Source: an uncultured Prevotellaceae bacterium
GTDB lineage: Bacteria > Bacteroidota > Bacteroidia > Bacteroidales > Bacteroidaceae
Direction: 5' to 3'
Assembly: GCA_900319385.1 (NCBI GenBank)
Contig: ONOG01000022.1
Location: 23,250 to 87,249 of the forward strand
DNA: 64,000 nucleotides
Below are positions 33,710 through 43,093 of the stretch, piece after piece (position 1 is the stretch's first letter; the number at the start of each line of letters is the position of its first letter). The notes under the pieces are model-generated. The model had not been told where the DNA came from and did not search any database. It worked only from the letters and a program-made list of their open reading frames with translations. The translations under genes were made by a program, and so were the position numbers.

Positions 33710-35056
33710 TTAGTTGTTTGGATGGATATTGTAAATAATCTTTTTCCCATATCTATACGAACCATTACCAGAAGCAAATGTGTCGAGGAAATAACCGTTG
33801 TACTGACCATTCCAGCCCCAATTACAATAGTAATACGTGCGGCTGTTGCCTGTGGGGACTTGTCCAACGAAATCGTGTGTTCCCCAATTGTAGTATTTCG
33901 TCACCTCGACTTCATGTTTCACATCTCTGATTACCCAAGCATGCCCAATAGTTTGATTAGATGTCTGATAGCCTGAAGCCCATACAGGGTAGCCATTCTG
34001 TAACGACGAGACTATCGAATCGAAAGAAAATGTTGATAGTTCGGAACAATCATAACCAAATGTGGTAAATAATGAGCGACAACTACTCTCTGCGATAGAT
34101 GAACCATCTACGGCATAGATGATACTGCCGTATTTACCGATTTGATGCAGCAAGCGTGCCAAGTTATCACTACCCGTATTGTAAGTCCCTGCCGAATAAG
34201 TGTTCTGAGCAGTGATTGCACTCCAATCGTATGTAATCATGCTGGAGGGATTATAAATGTCTGGATATTGAGTCGGATACTGATAGAAAGCAAATATTTC
34301 GGCCAAGGATACAGGCACACACCCTGCCCAAGCTCGTCCATTGGAAGTTGGGACATAAGGAACAGTGGGACAATAGACGTTATAGGGGTCATCCTGCCCA
34401 TAGCACGCAGGAAGGTTAACCCCATAACGAAATTCTTCTTCATAGACCGTCTGATAATGGACTATTGCTCCATTACCAATGACTGTGATGGGCAGGTCCC
34501 CAATGGGGTCGGGTGCAGGCTTTATCGTATCAGGAAAACGAATACCATCAACAAAATCATCAATCTCATTGTCGTAGTATTCTGTCGCATTGGCCAGGAA
34601 CTCTGCAAAACCCGTATTCTCAACAGCATCATCAATGTCCAAGTGCCCCTCATCGGAATAAGCATAGACCGGCGTTGTGCGGCTATCGGCCGAAATAAGG
34701 ACAAACCCACCATCATCGGCAAAATTGATAAGATGAAAGCGAGTTGATGTTGAGGAACAGTTATCACCGAGGTAGTCGCCCGCATTAAATTCCTGATGGT
34801 CTGCAACATCCAATCCCGCGTCATTCCCCAGAGAAGCAACACCTTTAACTCGACTTTTTCTACCCAGCTGACTCGCGTCTTGATCTGCTATAAAAGCCGT
34901 AGCTTTCTGCAAAGCTTCATCATACGACACATAATATGCATCCATTTCACCACCATTGTCTTGTACTTCATCCAGTAAGTCATTTTCACTACTACACGAA
35001 AAAAGACAAACAAACGCCAACAGGGTTGACAAACTAATCAATAAATTCTGTTTCAT
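33710..35056 (-). CDS. C10-family cysteine protease (streptopain-like), lipoprotein
   Basis: 448 residues. Lipoprotein signal with C21 (FVCLFSCSS). A long propeptide (about 22-200) includes the Spi-like pattern FVLISADSRTTPVYAYSDEG. The peptidase domain carries C246 in GRAWAGCVPVSLAEI and H372 in IGHAWVIRD, with NWGWNGQYNGYF near the end, the standard C10 set. Such enzymes are made as zymogens; relatives in Bacteroides act on host or dietary proteins. It sits between a DUF3244 gene (12 bases upstream) and a short HTH gene. Confidence 0.92.
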   Translation of the reverse strand: MKQNLLISLSTLLAFVCLFSCSSENDLLDEVQDNGGEMDAYYVSYDEALQKATAFIADQDASQLGRKSRVKGVASLGNDAGLDVADHQEFNAGDYLGDNCSSTSTRFHLINFADDGGFVLISADSRTTPVYAYSDEGHLDIDDAVENTGFAEFLANATEYYDNEIDDFVDGIRFPDTIKPAPDPIGDLPITVIGNGAIVHYQTVYEEEFRYGVNLPACYGQDDPYNVYCPTVPYVPTSNGRAWAGCVPVSLAEIFAFYQYPTQYPDIYNPSSMITYDWSAITAQNTYSAGTYNTGSDNLARLLHQIGKYGSIIYAVDGSSIAESSCRSLFTTFGYDCSELSTFSFDSIVSSLQNGYPVWASGYQTSNQTIGHAWVIRDVKHEVEVTKYYNWGTHDFVGQVPTGNSRTYYYCNWGWNGQYNGYFLDTFASGNGSYRYGKKIIYNIHPNN

Positions 35057-35068
35057 TATTCTACTTTT

Positions 35069-35437
35069 TTAGTTATTTATAAGCTCTTCAACCTCAAACT
35101 CACCTTCATAGACTATGCCGCCGATGGTCACTGTCAGCGTATAGGTTCCAGGTGCCAAACCGCCGATACTGGCTGTGCTGACGGCATAGAAGGTCTGTTC
35201 GGTATAGAACGTATCATCGTCCTTGCAGACAGACACCGTCATCACGGTCGTATAGGGATACGTGACATAAATTGCATCATCCTCACAATAGGCTGACGGC
35301 ATCAATAAGGGAGCTTTGTGCGGTTTATCTCCTGATGACGGAGTTGTTGGCGGAATAATTGGACGTAAATGGATAGGGTCGGCCATGGCACCAGCAAAAG
35401 TCATGATGCACAGGGCAAGAAAAACAACTTTTTTCAT
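35069..35437 (-). CDS. DUF3244-like small secreted protein
   Basis: 122 residues with a signal peptide (MKKVVFLALCIMTFAGAMA). The mature protein is a single beta-sandwich ending in GGLAPGTYTLTVTIGGIVYE GEFEVEE in pattern, typical of DUF3244. In Bacteroidetes such proteins sit beside C10 proteases; C10 loci of Bacteroides include small inhibitors, so a role as inhibitor or chaperone of the protease is possible (inference). A -7 box TAACTTTG lies at 35546-35553 on the minus strand. Confidence 0.75.
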   Translation of the reverse strand: MKKVVFLALCIMTFAGAMADPIHLRPIIPPTTPSSGDKPHKAPLLMPSAYCEDDAIYVTYPYTTVMTVSVCKDDDTFYTEQTFYAVSTASIGGLAPGTYTLTVTIGGIVYEGEFEVEELINN

Positions 35438-35630
35438 TTTAACTTTGCTTTTTGTTTAATTACTATATTGAATTATTTGACGCGTCAGGGCAAAAACCGT
35501 AAGCAAACTTTCTGTTTTGCACTCACCGCTCCAAATATTCGACTGCAAAGTTAAATGGTATTATGAAAAATAATAATAAAAATGAATTGACAAATAGTTG
35601 ACAAAAGGATGTCTAAAAATCATAACAACC

Positions 35631-37403
35631 TCATAATGAAGCCAAAAACTCATCCCAAGCCGATGCGCTTCCATCCACTCCGTTAACCTTTTTGAACAGT
35701 CGCCGTTTGATTTGAGATACGGCAGACCTCTCCTTACTGATAGCCACGGCTATGTTGGCAGATGATATACCCAGTTTCATCAACAGGCACACTCGCTTCT
35801 CCACTTCGGACATCCAATTCCATCCGTTCAGCCTTGCCAAAAAGTCGGGATATGACGAGTTAATATATAATTCAACCATTTCCCATTCATTTGCTCTCAA
35901 TAATTTACCGGATGTACAACAGGTTTGTACCATCTGAAAGACGTCAGACTTTTCAACTTGCTCCTTGACGTATGTGTCATGTTCAAGTAATTTCTGAATG
36001 TAAACATTCTGAGCCAAGAGTTCTTCCTTCTTTAATTGTAATTGATGCTGATATTCCTCACTTTGCTGTTTCGATGCATCAAGCATACCTTCCAGTTGTG
36101 CGATTCTCTCTTTATTCTTTTTGATAAGTTCCTTGCTTTTCTTAAAAATTGCCTCCTTTTGTCCTTTCAACTGCTTATAACGCATTTGTTGCATAAACTT
36201 GTGGTGCTTATAACGGATGTGGAGGATATATGTCATCAAAATAATAAGTAACAGCAAGGCTGACAGCATGATAATAAGATGCATCTTCTTCGAGTTTTCA
36301 TCCTGCAGCCGATGAGTTTCTTTTGCCTTGAGTTCATAATTGTAAACATGCTGCATCTTGCTTAGAAGTTCTGATTGCAATGACGTGCGAGCTGAATCAC
36401 CGTTAAGTACATACCTATCAAACCACTTGCTTGCCTTTTCGTAATTATTTCGCAAGAGCGCAATCTCAGCAAGACCCTTAGAAGCTGATTCTCTCGCAAA
36501 TATATTACCTTCCTTGTAGGCTCGCTCATAGAAAAACTCTGCAGAATCCAGTTTTTCGGCTCGATGATAAGCTTCAGCAATTGTATGATACACACCTCCT
36601 CTGTATAGCGGCTGAATCAAAGGTAATCCACTAAAAGCATATTGCAAAGCCTTCTCGGAGCGTCCCAAGCGGGCATACATAGCAGCCTTAGATACGGCGA
36701 CACGGGCGTAGGATGCATCGTCTTCATAGACTTTAAGCATCCTTTCGGCGAGAGTGTACACAGAATCTGCTTTCTCGTATTCCTTTAGAAGGCTGTATAT
36801 GCTCCCCAAATCGCGAAGGCCATAAATCAAACCGACTGTATCACGAGCCATCTCATCCCATCGGTACGCTTCTTTATACCATATTAACGCCTCCTCATAC
36901 ATCAATTGCATCATATAAAGTGTACCCATCTGGGAACAACCCACACATCGTATATGTAAGATATCCTTGGTAGCCCTGTCACCACAGGCATCCAGTACTT
37001 TTTGAAAATCATCCAATGCTTGCGGAGCATCGCCCATGTCGGCATGTACGCGGCCCACGTAATATAAGGCTTCAGGGGTTAAACGCTCATCTGTATGCCG
37101 TTCGTAATATTGAGCAACGGAAAGGATCAGTGAATCGTCGGTATGGATAATGTCGGCCTTATCCTCTGCCTTCACCTTCAGCAGCGCATAGCGCATGCGG
37201 ACAGACTCGGGCTGAACATCGACAGAGTCGGCCAATGTTTCCAAAACTCGCAGCACGCTGTCGGGATGTTCATCCACCAATGAGTCCAGTTGCTCAAGCC
37301 GATGCTGCAAGGGGCTCGGACGGCTGCAACCGAGGAAGACAAGGAGCAGGCCTAATGACAGAATGAAGAGGACTGGTCGTCTCATGGATGTTATTTTGCG
37401 CAA
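35631..37403 (-). CDS. Membrane-anchored TPR regulator with C-terminal HTH
   Basis: 590 residues. A lipoprotein-like N-terminus (LGLLLVFLGCSRPS, C26) is followed by about six TPR-type helix pairs (35-345, e.g. EALYYVGRVHADMGDAPQAL), a membrane helix (374-396), a coiled coil (about 410-480) and a LuxR/sigma-4-like HTH at the end (EVEKRVCLLMKLGISSANIA). This plan is common in Bacteroidetes: periplasmic TPRs sense a signal and the cytoplasmic HTH acts on DNA. It likely controls the adjacent C10/DUF3244 genes (inference from position and from the related HTH downstream). Confidence 0.8.
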   Translation of the reverse strand: MRKITSMRRPVLFILSLGLLLVFLGCSRPSPLQHRLEQLDSLVDEHPDSVLRVLETLADSVDVQPESVRMRYALLKVKAEDKADIIHTDDSLILSVAQYYERHTDERLTPEALYYVGRVHADMGDAPQALDDFQKVLDACGDRATKDILHIRCVGCSQMGTLYMMQLMYEEALIWYKEAYRWDEMARDTVGLIYGLRDLGSIYSLLKEYEKADSVYTLAERMLKVYEDDASYARVAVSKAAMYARLGRSEKALQYAFSGLPLIQPLYRGGVYHTIAEAYHRAEKLDSAEFFYERAYKEGNIFARESASKGLAEIALLRNNYEKASKWFDRYVLNGDSARTSLQSELLSKMQHVYNYELKAKETHRLQDENSKKMHLIIMLSALLLLIILMTYILHIRYKHHKFMQQMRYKQLKGQKEAIFKKSKELIKKNKERIAQLEGMLDASKQQSEEYQHQLQLKKEELLAQNVYIQKLLEHDTYVKEQVEKSDVFQMVQTCCTSGKLLRANEWEMVELYINSSYPDFLARLNGWNWMSEVEKRVCLLMKLGISSANIAVAISKERSAVSQIKRRLFKKVNGVDGSASAWDEFLASL

Positions 37404-37472
37404 TTACTTTCAGAAGACAGAAAGAAATGAAAAAATGCTGACTGCAAAGCCCTGACGACTCGCATTCGACTG

Positions 37473-37504
37473 CAAATATAACACCTTCCCTGCTCTCATC
37501 CAAA
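37473..37504 (-). promoter_or_regulatory. Promoter of the TPR-HTH regulator gene
   Basis: Minus strand TTTG (37501-37504), 20 bases, TATATTTG (37473-37480). Confidence 0.85.
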
Positions 37505-37638
37505 TCCAATAGGGGGACATTTTCTGTTTTTTTGCAGAAAAAAAATCTCTAATTCTCTAATTCTTGATAAAGAAAAAACTTAAGTCCGTGCAATCTTCGG
37601 TAAAAAACAAGCGAAACTTAAATTTGAAAAGATGAATA

Positions 37639-37687
37639 GTCGTTTGGTCGTTTAGGCCTGTGGCGATTTCCCAAACGACCAAACGAC
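37639..37687 (-). terminator. Hairpin after the phosphofructokinase gene
   Basis: GTCGTTTGGTCGTTT (37639-37653) pairs perfectly with AAACGACCAAACGAC (37673-37687), a 15-bp stem 25 bases past the stop codon. No long T run follows. Confidence 0.65.
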
Positions 37688-37711
37688 AAATCTCCCATAA
37701 CGACTTATCGT

Positions 37712-38683
37712 TCAGATGGCAACGTCGTGCAGAATGTCGAACAGGTCGTGGTCAATGCGGCGGTTTTCCTTCACGGCTCGCGAGAAGGGGACATAGACGA
37801 TTTCGTCGTTGTCGATTCCGATCATCACGTTGCGCAGACCTTTCTTCAGGGCTTCGATGGCAGCGCTGCCCATGCGGCTGGCGATGATGCGGTCGTGGGC
37901 AGTGGGATGACCACCTCGCTGCAGGTGACCGAGGATGGATATGCGCACATCGAGGTTGGGGTGCGTCTTCTTCACCAGGTCGGCATACTTCATCGCTCCG
38001 CCATGCTCCTCGCTGGCTGCCACGAGCACGATGCTGCTCGACTTCGTCTTTCGGAAACCTGCCAGCACACTGTGCAGCAATTCGTCGGTCGAGGAATCTT
38101 TATTGGGAATGATGGCCTCCTCGCAGCCCGAGGCAATGGCTCCGTTGAGCGCCAGGAAACCGGCATCGTCGCCGAGCACCTCGACAAAGAACAGGCGTTC
38201 GTGGCTCGACGCCGTGTCGCGAATCTTATCAACGCACTGCATGATGGTGTTAAGGGCGGTGTCGTAGCCGATGGTCGTATCGGTGCCACACAGATTGTTG
38301 TCAATCGTAGCAGGGATAGCGATGCAGGGCAGGTCGTACTCCTGAGCAAAAATGCGTGCGCCATGAATCGTACCGTCGCCACCGATGACAACGAGGGCAT
38401 CGACCTCCTCGCGCTGCAGGTTCTCGTATGCCTTGCGCCGACCTTCTTCGCTGAAGAAGTCTTTGCTGGGCGACGACTTGAGGATGGTTCCACCCTGCTG
38501 GATGATATTGCTGACGTTCTGAGTCTGGAACTCGACGATTTCGCCGTCGATGAGTCCCTTGTATCCGCGACGCACAGCCTTGACACGCAGGCCATTGTAG
38601 ATAGCCGAACGTGTGACGGCACGGATGGCGCTATTCATACCTGGCGCATCGTTGCCAGATGTCATGAGTGCGATAGTTTTCAT
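37712..38683 (-). CDS. pfkA: 6-phosphofructokinase-like protein with altered active site
   Basis: 323 residues, family-typical length, ATP-type by GGDG at 101-104. The fold is complete ([37 protein letters not shown]). Three usually invariant positions differ. The ATP-binding loop TSGGDAPG reads TSGNDAPG (N11). TIDND reads TIDNN (N130; the catalytic base D128 stays). VMGR reads VLGD (D172), removing the arginine that in E. coli PfkA reaches fructose 6-phosphate across the subunit contact. It may be a weak, regulatory or re-purposed paralogue; a normal copy elsewhere in the genome is likely. Confidence 0.85.
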   Translation of the reverse strand: MKTIALMTSGNDAPGMNSAIRAVTRSAIYNGLRVKAVRRGYKGLIDGEIVEFQTQNVSNIIQQGGTILKSSPSKDFFSEEGRRKAYENLQREEVDALVVIGGDGTIHGARIFAQEYDLPCIAIPATIDNNLCGTDTTIGYDTALNTIMQCVDKIRDTASSHERLFFVEVLGDDAGFLALNGAIASGCEEAIIPNKDSSTDELLHSVLAGFRKTKSSSIVLVAASEEHGGAMKYADLVKKTHPNLDVRISILGHLQRGGHPTAHDRIIASRMGSAAIEALKKGLRNVMIGIDNDEIVYVPFSRAVKENRRIDHDLFDILHDVAI

Positions 38684-38786
38684 TTATTGAAACTTGAGTT
38701 TTTTAAGTTGACGAGTTGACGAGTTGTTACTTTCATCCCTCGTTGTACTTTGTACTTCGTACTTCTTTTCACTTTTCACTTTTCAC

Positions 38787-39182
38787 CTATTCTCTCATCC
38801 TCAGCTTCCACACGCCGTCGATGCACACCATCTTCTGACCTTTGCACAGGCTGTCGCCGTTGGCCAGGTAGAGCGTGTAGAAAGCCTGGGCCACACTGTC
38901 GGACTCGAAGTTTACCTGTGGCACCTTCCAGCGCACCACTTGTAGTTCGTGTCCCTCGCTGAGCATCTCCTGGCGCACCGCATCGGCACAGACTGCAAAG
39001 AAAGCTGAATCGAGCGGCTGACCGAAGTCCAGATGCTGCATGTAGGCATCGACATCGTTGGTCTGCAACGCTTCGAACGCCTCACCCAGTGCGGCCTTCA
39101 CCTCCTGCTCCGGTGTTGTCGAGCATGAGAGCAGCAAGAGCGGCAAACTTAGGAGGAGCAGGACCTTACTTCTGCCGAACAT
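38787..39182 (-). CDS. Small lipoprotein, DUF4878-like
   Basis: 131 residues from ATG 39182 ([20 protein letters not shown]), with the lipobox cysteine before STTPEQE. The mature domain ([25 protein letters not shown]...WKLRM) has the NTF2-like pattern of DUF4878. The start overlaps the 3' end of der by 17 bases, so it is probably translated from the der transcript. Confidence 0.7.
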   Translation of the reverse strand: MFGRSKVLLLLSLPLLLLSCSTTPEQEVKAALGEAFEALQTNDVDAYMQHLDFGQPLDSAFFAVCADAVRQEMLSEGHELQVVRWKVPQVNFESDSVAQAFYTLYLANGDSLCKGQKMVCIDGVWKLRMRE

Positions 39183-40476
39183 AGACGTTGATGGGAGTGC
39201 CGGTGAAGTTCCAGTGCTCACGAATCTGGTTTTCCAGGAAACGCTTGTACGGTTCTTTCACATATTGCGGCAGGTTGGCATAGAAGACAAACGACGGCAC
39301 ACGTGTGCCAGGTATCTGCATGCAGTACTTTATCTTGATATACTTACCCTTGATGCTGGGTGGCGGCGTGGCCTCGATGATGGGCAGCATCGTCTCGTTC
39401 AGCTTGGCTGTCGAGACTTTGTTCGTGCGGTTTTCGTACACCTTCTGCACCTCTTCCAGCACTCGGAAGATGCGCTGTTTGGTCACAGCCGAGGCAAAGA
39501 TGATGGTAAAGTCGGTGAAAGGTGCCATGCGTTCGCGGATAGTGTTTTCGAAATGTCGGATAGCCTCGTTCGTCTTGTTCTCCACGAGGTCCCACTTGTT
39601 CACCACGACCACCATGCCCTTCTGGTTCTTCTGGATGATTTGGAAGATGTTGATGTCCTGTCCCTCGATACCGCGTGTGGCATCGACCATCAGCACGCAG
39701 ACGTCGGAATTTTCGATGGCACGTATCGAGCGCATCACGGAGTAGTACTCCAAATCCTCGTTCACCTTATTCTTCTTGCGGATACCGGCCGTATCGACGA
39801 GGTAGTAGTTGAAGCCAAACTTCTCGTACTTCGTATAAATCGAGTCGCGCGTTGTGCCAGCGATGTCGGTCACCACGTTGCGTTCGTCGCCGAGGAAGGC
39901 ATTGATGAGCGACGACTTACCCGCATTGGGTCGGCCGACCACAGCGATGCGGGGAATGTCCTCCTCGATAGGTTCGGGCAGACTCGTTCCCAGCGCCTTG
40001 ACGATGTCGTCGAGCAGGTCACCCGTGCCGCTTCCTGTGAGCGACGAGATGCAGTAGGGATCGCCCAGGCCCAGGCTGTAGAATTCGGCCGACTGATAAC
40101 GGAGTTCGTTCGAATCGACCTTGTTGCACACCAGCAGCGTCGGCACCTTCGAGCGGCGAAGGATGGCTGCCACAGCCTCGTCGAGGTCGGTCACGCCGGT
40201 CATGATATCGACCAGAAATAGGATGACGTCGCACTCCTCGAGAGCAATCTTCACCTGACGGCGAATCTCACCTTCGAACACATCGTCGCTGTTCACGACC
40301 CATCCACCCGTATCGACCACGGAGAACTGGCGGTTGCCCCATTCACACTGGCCGTACTGACGGTCGCGTGTCGTACCGGCCTCGTCGCTCACAATCGCAT
40401 GGCGAGTCTTCGTCAGGCGGTTGAACAGCGTCGATTTGCCCACGTTCGGGCGTCCCACAATTGCTACTAATGCCAT
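39166..40476 (-). CDS. der: GTPase Der (EngA), ribosome assembly
   Basis: 436 residues with two GTPase domains: [14 protein letters not shown] (residues 8-21) and [14 protein letters not shown] in the second half, each with DTAG/DTGG and NK.D motifs, followed by the KH-like C-terminal domain ending VYVRQK. It acts in 50S subunit maturation. In many Bacteroidetes it directly follows era; here about 7 kb separate the two. A -7 box (TACCTTTG, minus, 40508-40515) lies 32 bases upstream. Confidence 0.96.
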   Translation of the reverse strand: MALVAIVGRPNVGKSTLFNRLTKTRHAIVSDEAGTTRDRQYGQCEWGNRQFSVVDTGGWVVNSDDVFEGEIRRQVKIALEECDVILFLVDIMTGVTDLDEAVAAILRRSKVPTLLVCNKVDSNELRYQSAEFYSLGLGDPYCISSLTGSGTGDLLDDIVKALGTSLPEPIEEDIPRIAVVGRPNAGKSSLINAFLGDERNVVTDIAGTTRDSIYTKYEKFGFNYYLVDTAGIRKKNKVNEDLEYYSVMRSIRAIENSDVCVLMVDATRGIEGQDINIFQIIQKNQKGMVVVVNKWDLVENKTNEAIRHFENTIRERMAPFTDFTIIFASAVTKQRIFRVLEEVQKVYENRTNKVSTAKLNETMLPIIEATPPPSIKGKYIKIKYCMQIPGTRVPSFVFYANLPQYVKEPYKRFLENQIREHWNFTGTPINVYVRQK

Positions 40477-40507
40477 ATTCCTCTATTGATTGTATTTGAT
40501 TTGTCTG

Positions 40508-40542
40508 CAAAGGTACGAAAAATCTGCGTAAGTGCGTGCAAA
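40508..40542 (-). promoter_or_regulatory. Probable promoter of der
   Basis: Minus strand TTTG (40539-40542), 23 bases, TACCTTTG (40508-40515). The spacing is longer than the usual 19-21 bases. Confidence 0.45.
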
Positions 40543-40644
40543 AAAGATAATTATTTGTTTTTTGCCAAGCAGGGTTGTCAACCGACCTCTGCAACCGTCG
40601 ATAGCGGAATATGATGACGCTGGCACAGCAGTTTTTCCACGCTG

Positions 40645-41736
40645 TTACTGCAACTGGTCGTACCACTCGTCGGTCACGGGTTCCAGCCACTCGTTGCTTG
40701 CACCTTCGTGGACGTCGGTGTGGTAGGTCAGATGCTGGAACCACGAGTCACGAGCCGCGCCGTGCCAGTGCTTCGCCTCGGCCGGAATAGCGATGACGGT
40801 GCCTGGCTTCATCTCGACTGCGGGTTTGCCCCACTCCTGATACCAGCCTCGACCCGCCACGCAGATGAGAACCTGTACCTGACCATGATGCACGTGCCAG
40901 TTGTTGCGGCAGCGAGGCTCGAAGGTGACGTTGGTGACGGGACCCATCGGTGCCAGGTAGCTCTGACCGTTGAAATAGGCTCCATAAGGATTCTTTTCGC
41001 CGCGCGGCCAGACGTCGAAATCGACGGGTGCAATGGTCTGACACGGTTCGCCGAACACGGCTGCGACAGCCTGCTCCAGACGCACAGCCTCGGCCTCGCC
41101 GACACGATGGCGAAGAACGGCGGGCAGCTGGCGCAACTGTTCATCGCCGACACCCATGTTGCGGGCTCCGCTGACGTGTGCCTTCAGCTGAGGGTCGCAG
41201 CCAGGCAGTGCCGAAATGGCGGAGACGGTGACGATTTCGCGTTCGGCAAACGTGAGATTGTTGCGGGCAAAGATGTCGCCGAAAAGGTGTGCCTTGAGGT
41301 AATAGTCGGTCTGTGGGGCAAAGGCATAGGTGAATGGCTGTCCGCCTACGAGCTGTGTCTGCACGGCTGTTCCCTGCTTCAGGGCATCGTAGTCGGCAGG
41401 CAGTGGGTCGGCATCGCGACCCTCGGCTGTGGGCAGACCTGCCTCTTTACGCTGTTCGACGACTTGCTGCAGGACGCCGAGGGCATTGAGCGAACGCGGA
41501 AAGCCTGTGTAGGCATAAAGTTGGGAGAGGGCTTCCTTGATCTGGCTGACGGTCAGTCCGGCGTCCAGTCCTTTGTTCACTTCACTACGGAGGGCCTGCA
41601 AGTCGCCCTTTGCCTCGTGTGCTGCGATGGCCACGAGTGCCTGTTGTTGTTCTGTCAGATTCGTCATGGTTGTTTGGGCTGTTACGTGAATGCTTGCCAG
41701 CACGGCGGCGGCAAGGATGATGATGAGTCGTTTCAT
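40645..41736 (-). CDS. Exported carboxymuconolactone decarboxylase-like/cupin protein
   Basis: 363 residues with a signal peptide (IILAAAVLASIHVTAQ). Two CMD-like helical repeats (about 25-100 and 150-225; the second has EREIVTVSAISALPGCDPQLKAH) are followed by a cupin (about 250-350) with metal-type histidines in NNWHVHHGQVQVL and HWHGAARDSW. Similar proteins sit in redox or quinone-detoxifying gene groups of gut Bacteroidetes; the reaction is unknown. It is last in the AKR-flavodoxin-flavodoxin-amidohydrolase-CMD operon, five bases after its neighbour. Confidence 0.8.
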   Translation of the reverse strand: MKRLIIILAAAVLASIHVTAQTTMTNLTEQQQALVAIAAHEAKGDLQALRSEVNKGLDAGLTVSQIKEALSQLYAYTGFPRSLNALGVLQQVVEQRKEAGLPTAEGRDADPLPADYDALKQGTAVQTQLVGGQPFTYAFAPQTDYYLKAHLFGDIFARNNLTFAEREIVTVSAISALPGCDPQLKAHVSGARNMGVGDEQLRQLPAVLRHRVGEAEAVRLEQAVAAVFGEPCQTIAPVDFDVWPRGEKNPYGAYFNGQSYLAPMGPVTNVTFEPRCRNNWHVHHGQVQVLICVAGRGWYQEWGKPAVEMKPGTVIAIPAEAKHWHGAARDSWFQHLTYHTDVHEGASNEWLEPVTDEWYDQLQ

Positions 41737-41740
41737 GGGG

Positions 41741-43093
41741 TTATGGGTGTTTTCTGAAGATGAGTCGCATGGTTTCGGGATCGAGGGGCTGCATGGTGGG
41801 CAGACGGAGCGCCTTCACCATGTGCAGCGTGCCTTGCTTGTAGCGCAGGAAATGGTCGGTGCGGAGATGGCGCTGATAGGCCTCATCGGATGCATAGATT
41901 TCGAGGATGCGAATCTGGGTAGAGTCCTCTGCGCTCTGCATAGGGTAGAGACAGATGACGCCTGGTTCGCGCTCGACACTAAGGCGGTCCACCTCGTTGG
42001 CATAGTCGAGATATTCTTTCAGGTGTTCCGGATAGACTTCGATTTCGGCCAGACGGACCAGCATCTTTCCAGAATGGACTGCGGCCTCGGCCTTCGTCTC
42101 CGATTGTCCCAGCAGCCATCCGGCATTCTTATGCAGAATCATTTCGCGGAAGGGCGCAAGGTCCGGCTCGTCGGTCAGGTACTGGCGCATACGCTCCAGA
42201 CCGGCAGTGAGCACCTGCGGAGCGACGTAGGGATAGTCAGAACCGTAGAGCAGGTGGTCGGGCGTGGTGATGGTGAGCAGCATGCGGATGACTTCTGGGC
42301 TGTGGGCACCTGCAAGGTCGTAGTAGAGCGCAGCGAGGTTGGCCTCCCAGTCGATGTCGCCCACCAACTGGTTCTGCTGCATGACGGGAGTCAGCGACTT
42401 CATCCTCGGCACTGCCAGGGGGAGATAGGCTCCGCAGTGGGGCACGACGACCTTGACGTGGGGATAGCGAGCCAGCACATTGCGCGTGATCATGTTCGCC
42501 ACGGCGCGTGTCGTCTCGGAGAGATATTCCTGCATGGCGAGCGGTGTCTGCTGCATCACCTGGCGGTTCACAGGTTCGGGACGGTGGGGATGGAGAACGA
42601 CCAACGCCCGACGCTCGTTGAGCACGGCGAAAAGCGGGTCAAGTTCGGGCGCACCGAGGTACTGCCCCTGCACATTTGTCGCCAACTTGATGCCGTCGGC
42701 ACCCAGCGTGTCGAGGGCATAGACGGCCTCGCGGATGGCTGCATCAACATCGGGCAGTGGCAAGGCGGCGCAGAAGAGGAAACGACCTGGGTGTTCACGC
42801 TTCAGTGCGGCTACTACTTCGTTGGTGTGCCGGACCACTTGGGCCGACATGGGTTGAGGAGCCGCCAAGGTCAGCACAGAGGTCGCTATGCCGGCCTCGT
42901 CCATCCACCGAAGATGTGCCTCGACGTCGTAGCGAGGCAGTGGAAATCCCTCGTCGAGCAGACGTTCCTCGCCTTGCAGAGCCGACAGAAACTCGGGAGT
43001 GATGAGGTGGCTGTGCATATCAATCACCCCCTGAGCCGTTACTGTTGACATTGACAATAGGGTAGCCATAAATGTCAGGATTGCTTTTCTCAT
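41741..43093 (-). CDS. Exported amidohydrolase (ACMSD-like) with C-terminal ABM-like domain
   Basis: 450 residues. A signal peptide (MRKAILTFMATLLSMSTVTA) leads into a metal-dependent TIM barrel: IDMHSH (H27, H29), VVLHPH, VVVPHCG and LLYGSDYPY with the catalytic aspartate. Residues from about 345 form a second small domain (KMLVRLAEIEVYPEHLKEYL...YASDEAYQRHLRT) like antibiotic-biosynthesis monooxygenases (YgiN type). The pair suggests turnover of an aromatic or quinone-like compound in the periplasm; the substrate is not known. Its start overlaps the flavodoxin stop by four bases. Confidence 0.82.
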   Translation of the reverse strand: MRKAILTFMATLLSMSTVTAQGVIDMHSHLITPEFLSALQGEERLLDEGFPLPRYDVEAHLRWMDEAGIATSVLTLAAPQPMSAQVVRHTNEVVAALKREHPGRFLFCAALPLPDVDAAIREAVYALDTLGADGIKLATNVQGQYLGAPELDPLFAVLNERRALVVLHPHRPEPVNRQVMQQTPLAMQEYLSETTRAVANMITRNVLARYPHVKVVVPHCGAYLPLAVPRMKSLTPVMQQNQLVGDIDWEANLAALYYDLAGAHSPEVIRMLLTITTPDHLLYGSDYPYVAPQVLTAGLERMRQYLTDEPDLAPFREMILHKNAGWLLGQSETKAEAAVHSGKMLVRLAEIEVYPEHLKEYLDYANEVDRLSVEREPGVICLYPMQSAEDSTQIRILEIYASDEAYQRHLRTDHFLRYKQGTLHMVKALRLPTMQPLDPETMRLIFRKHP

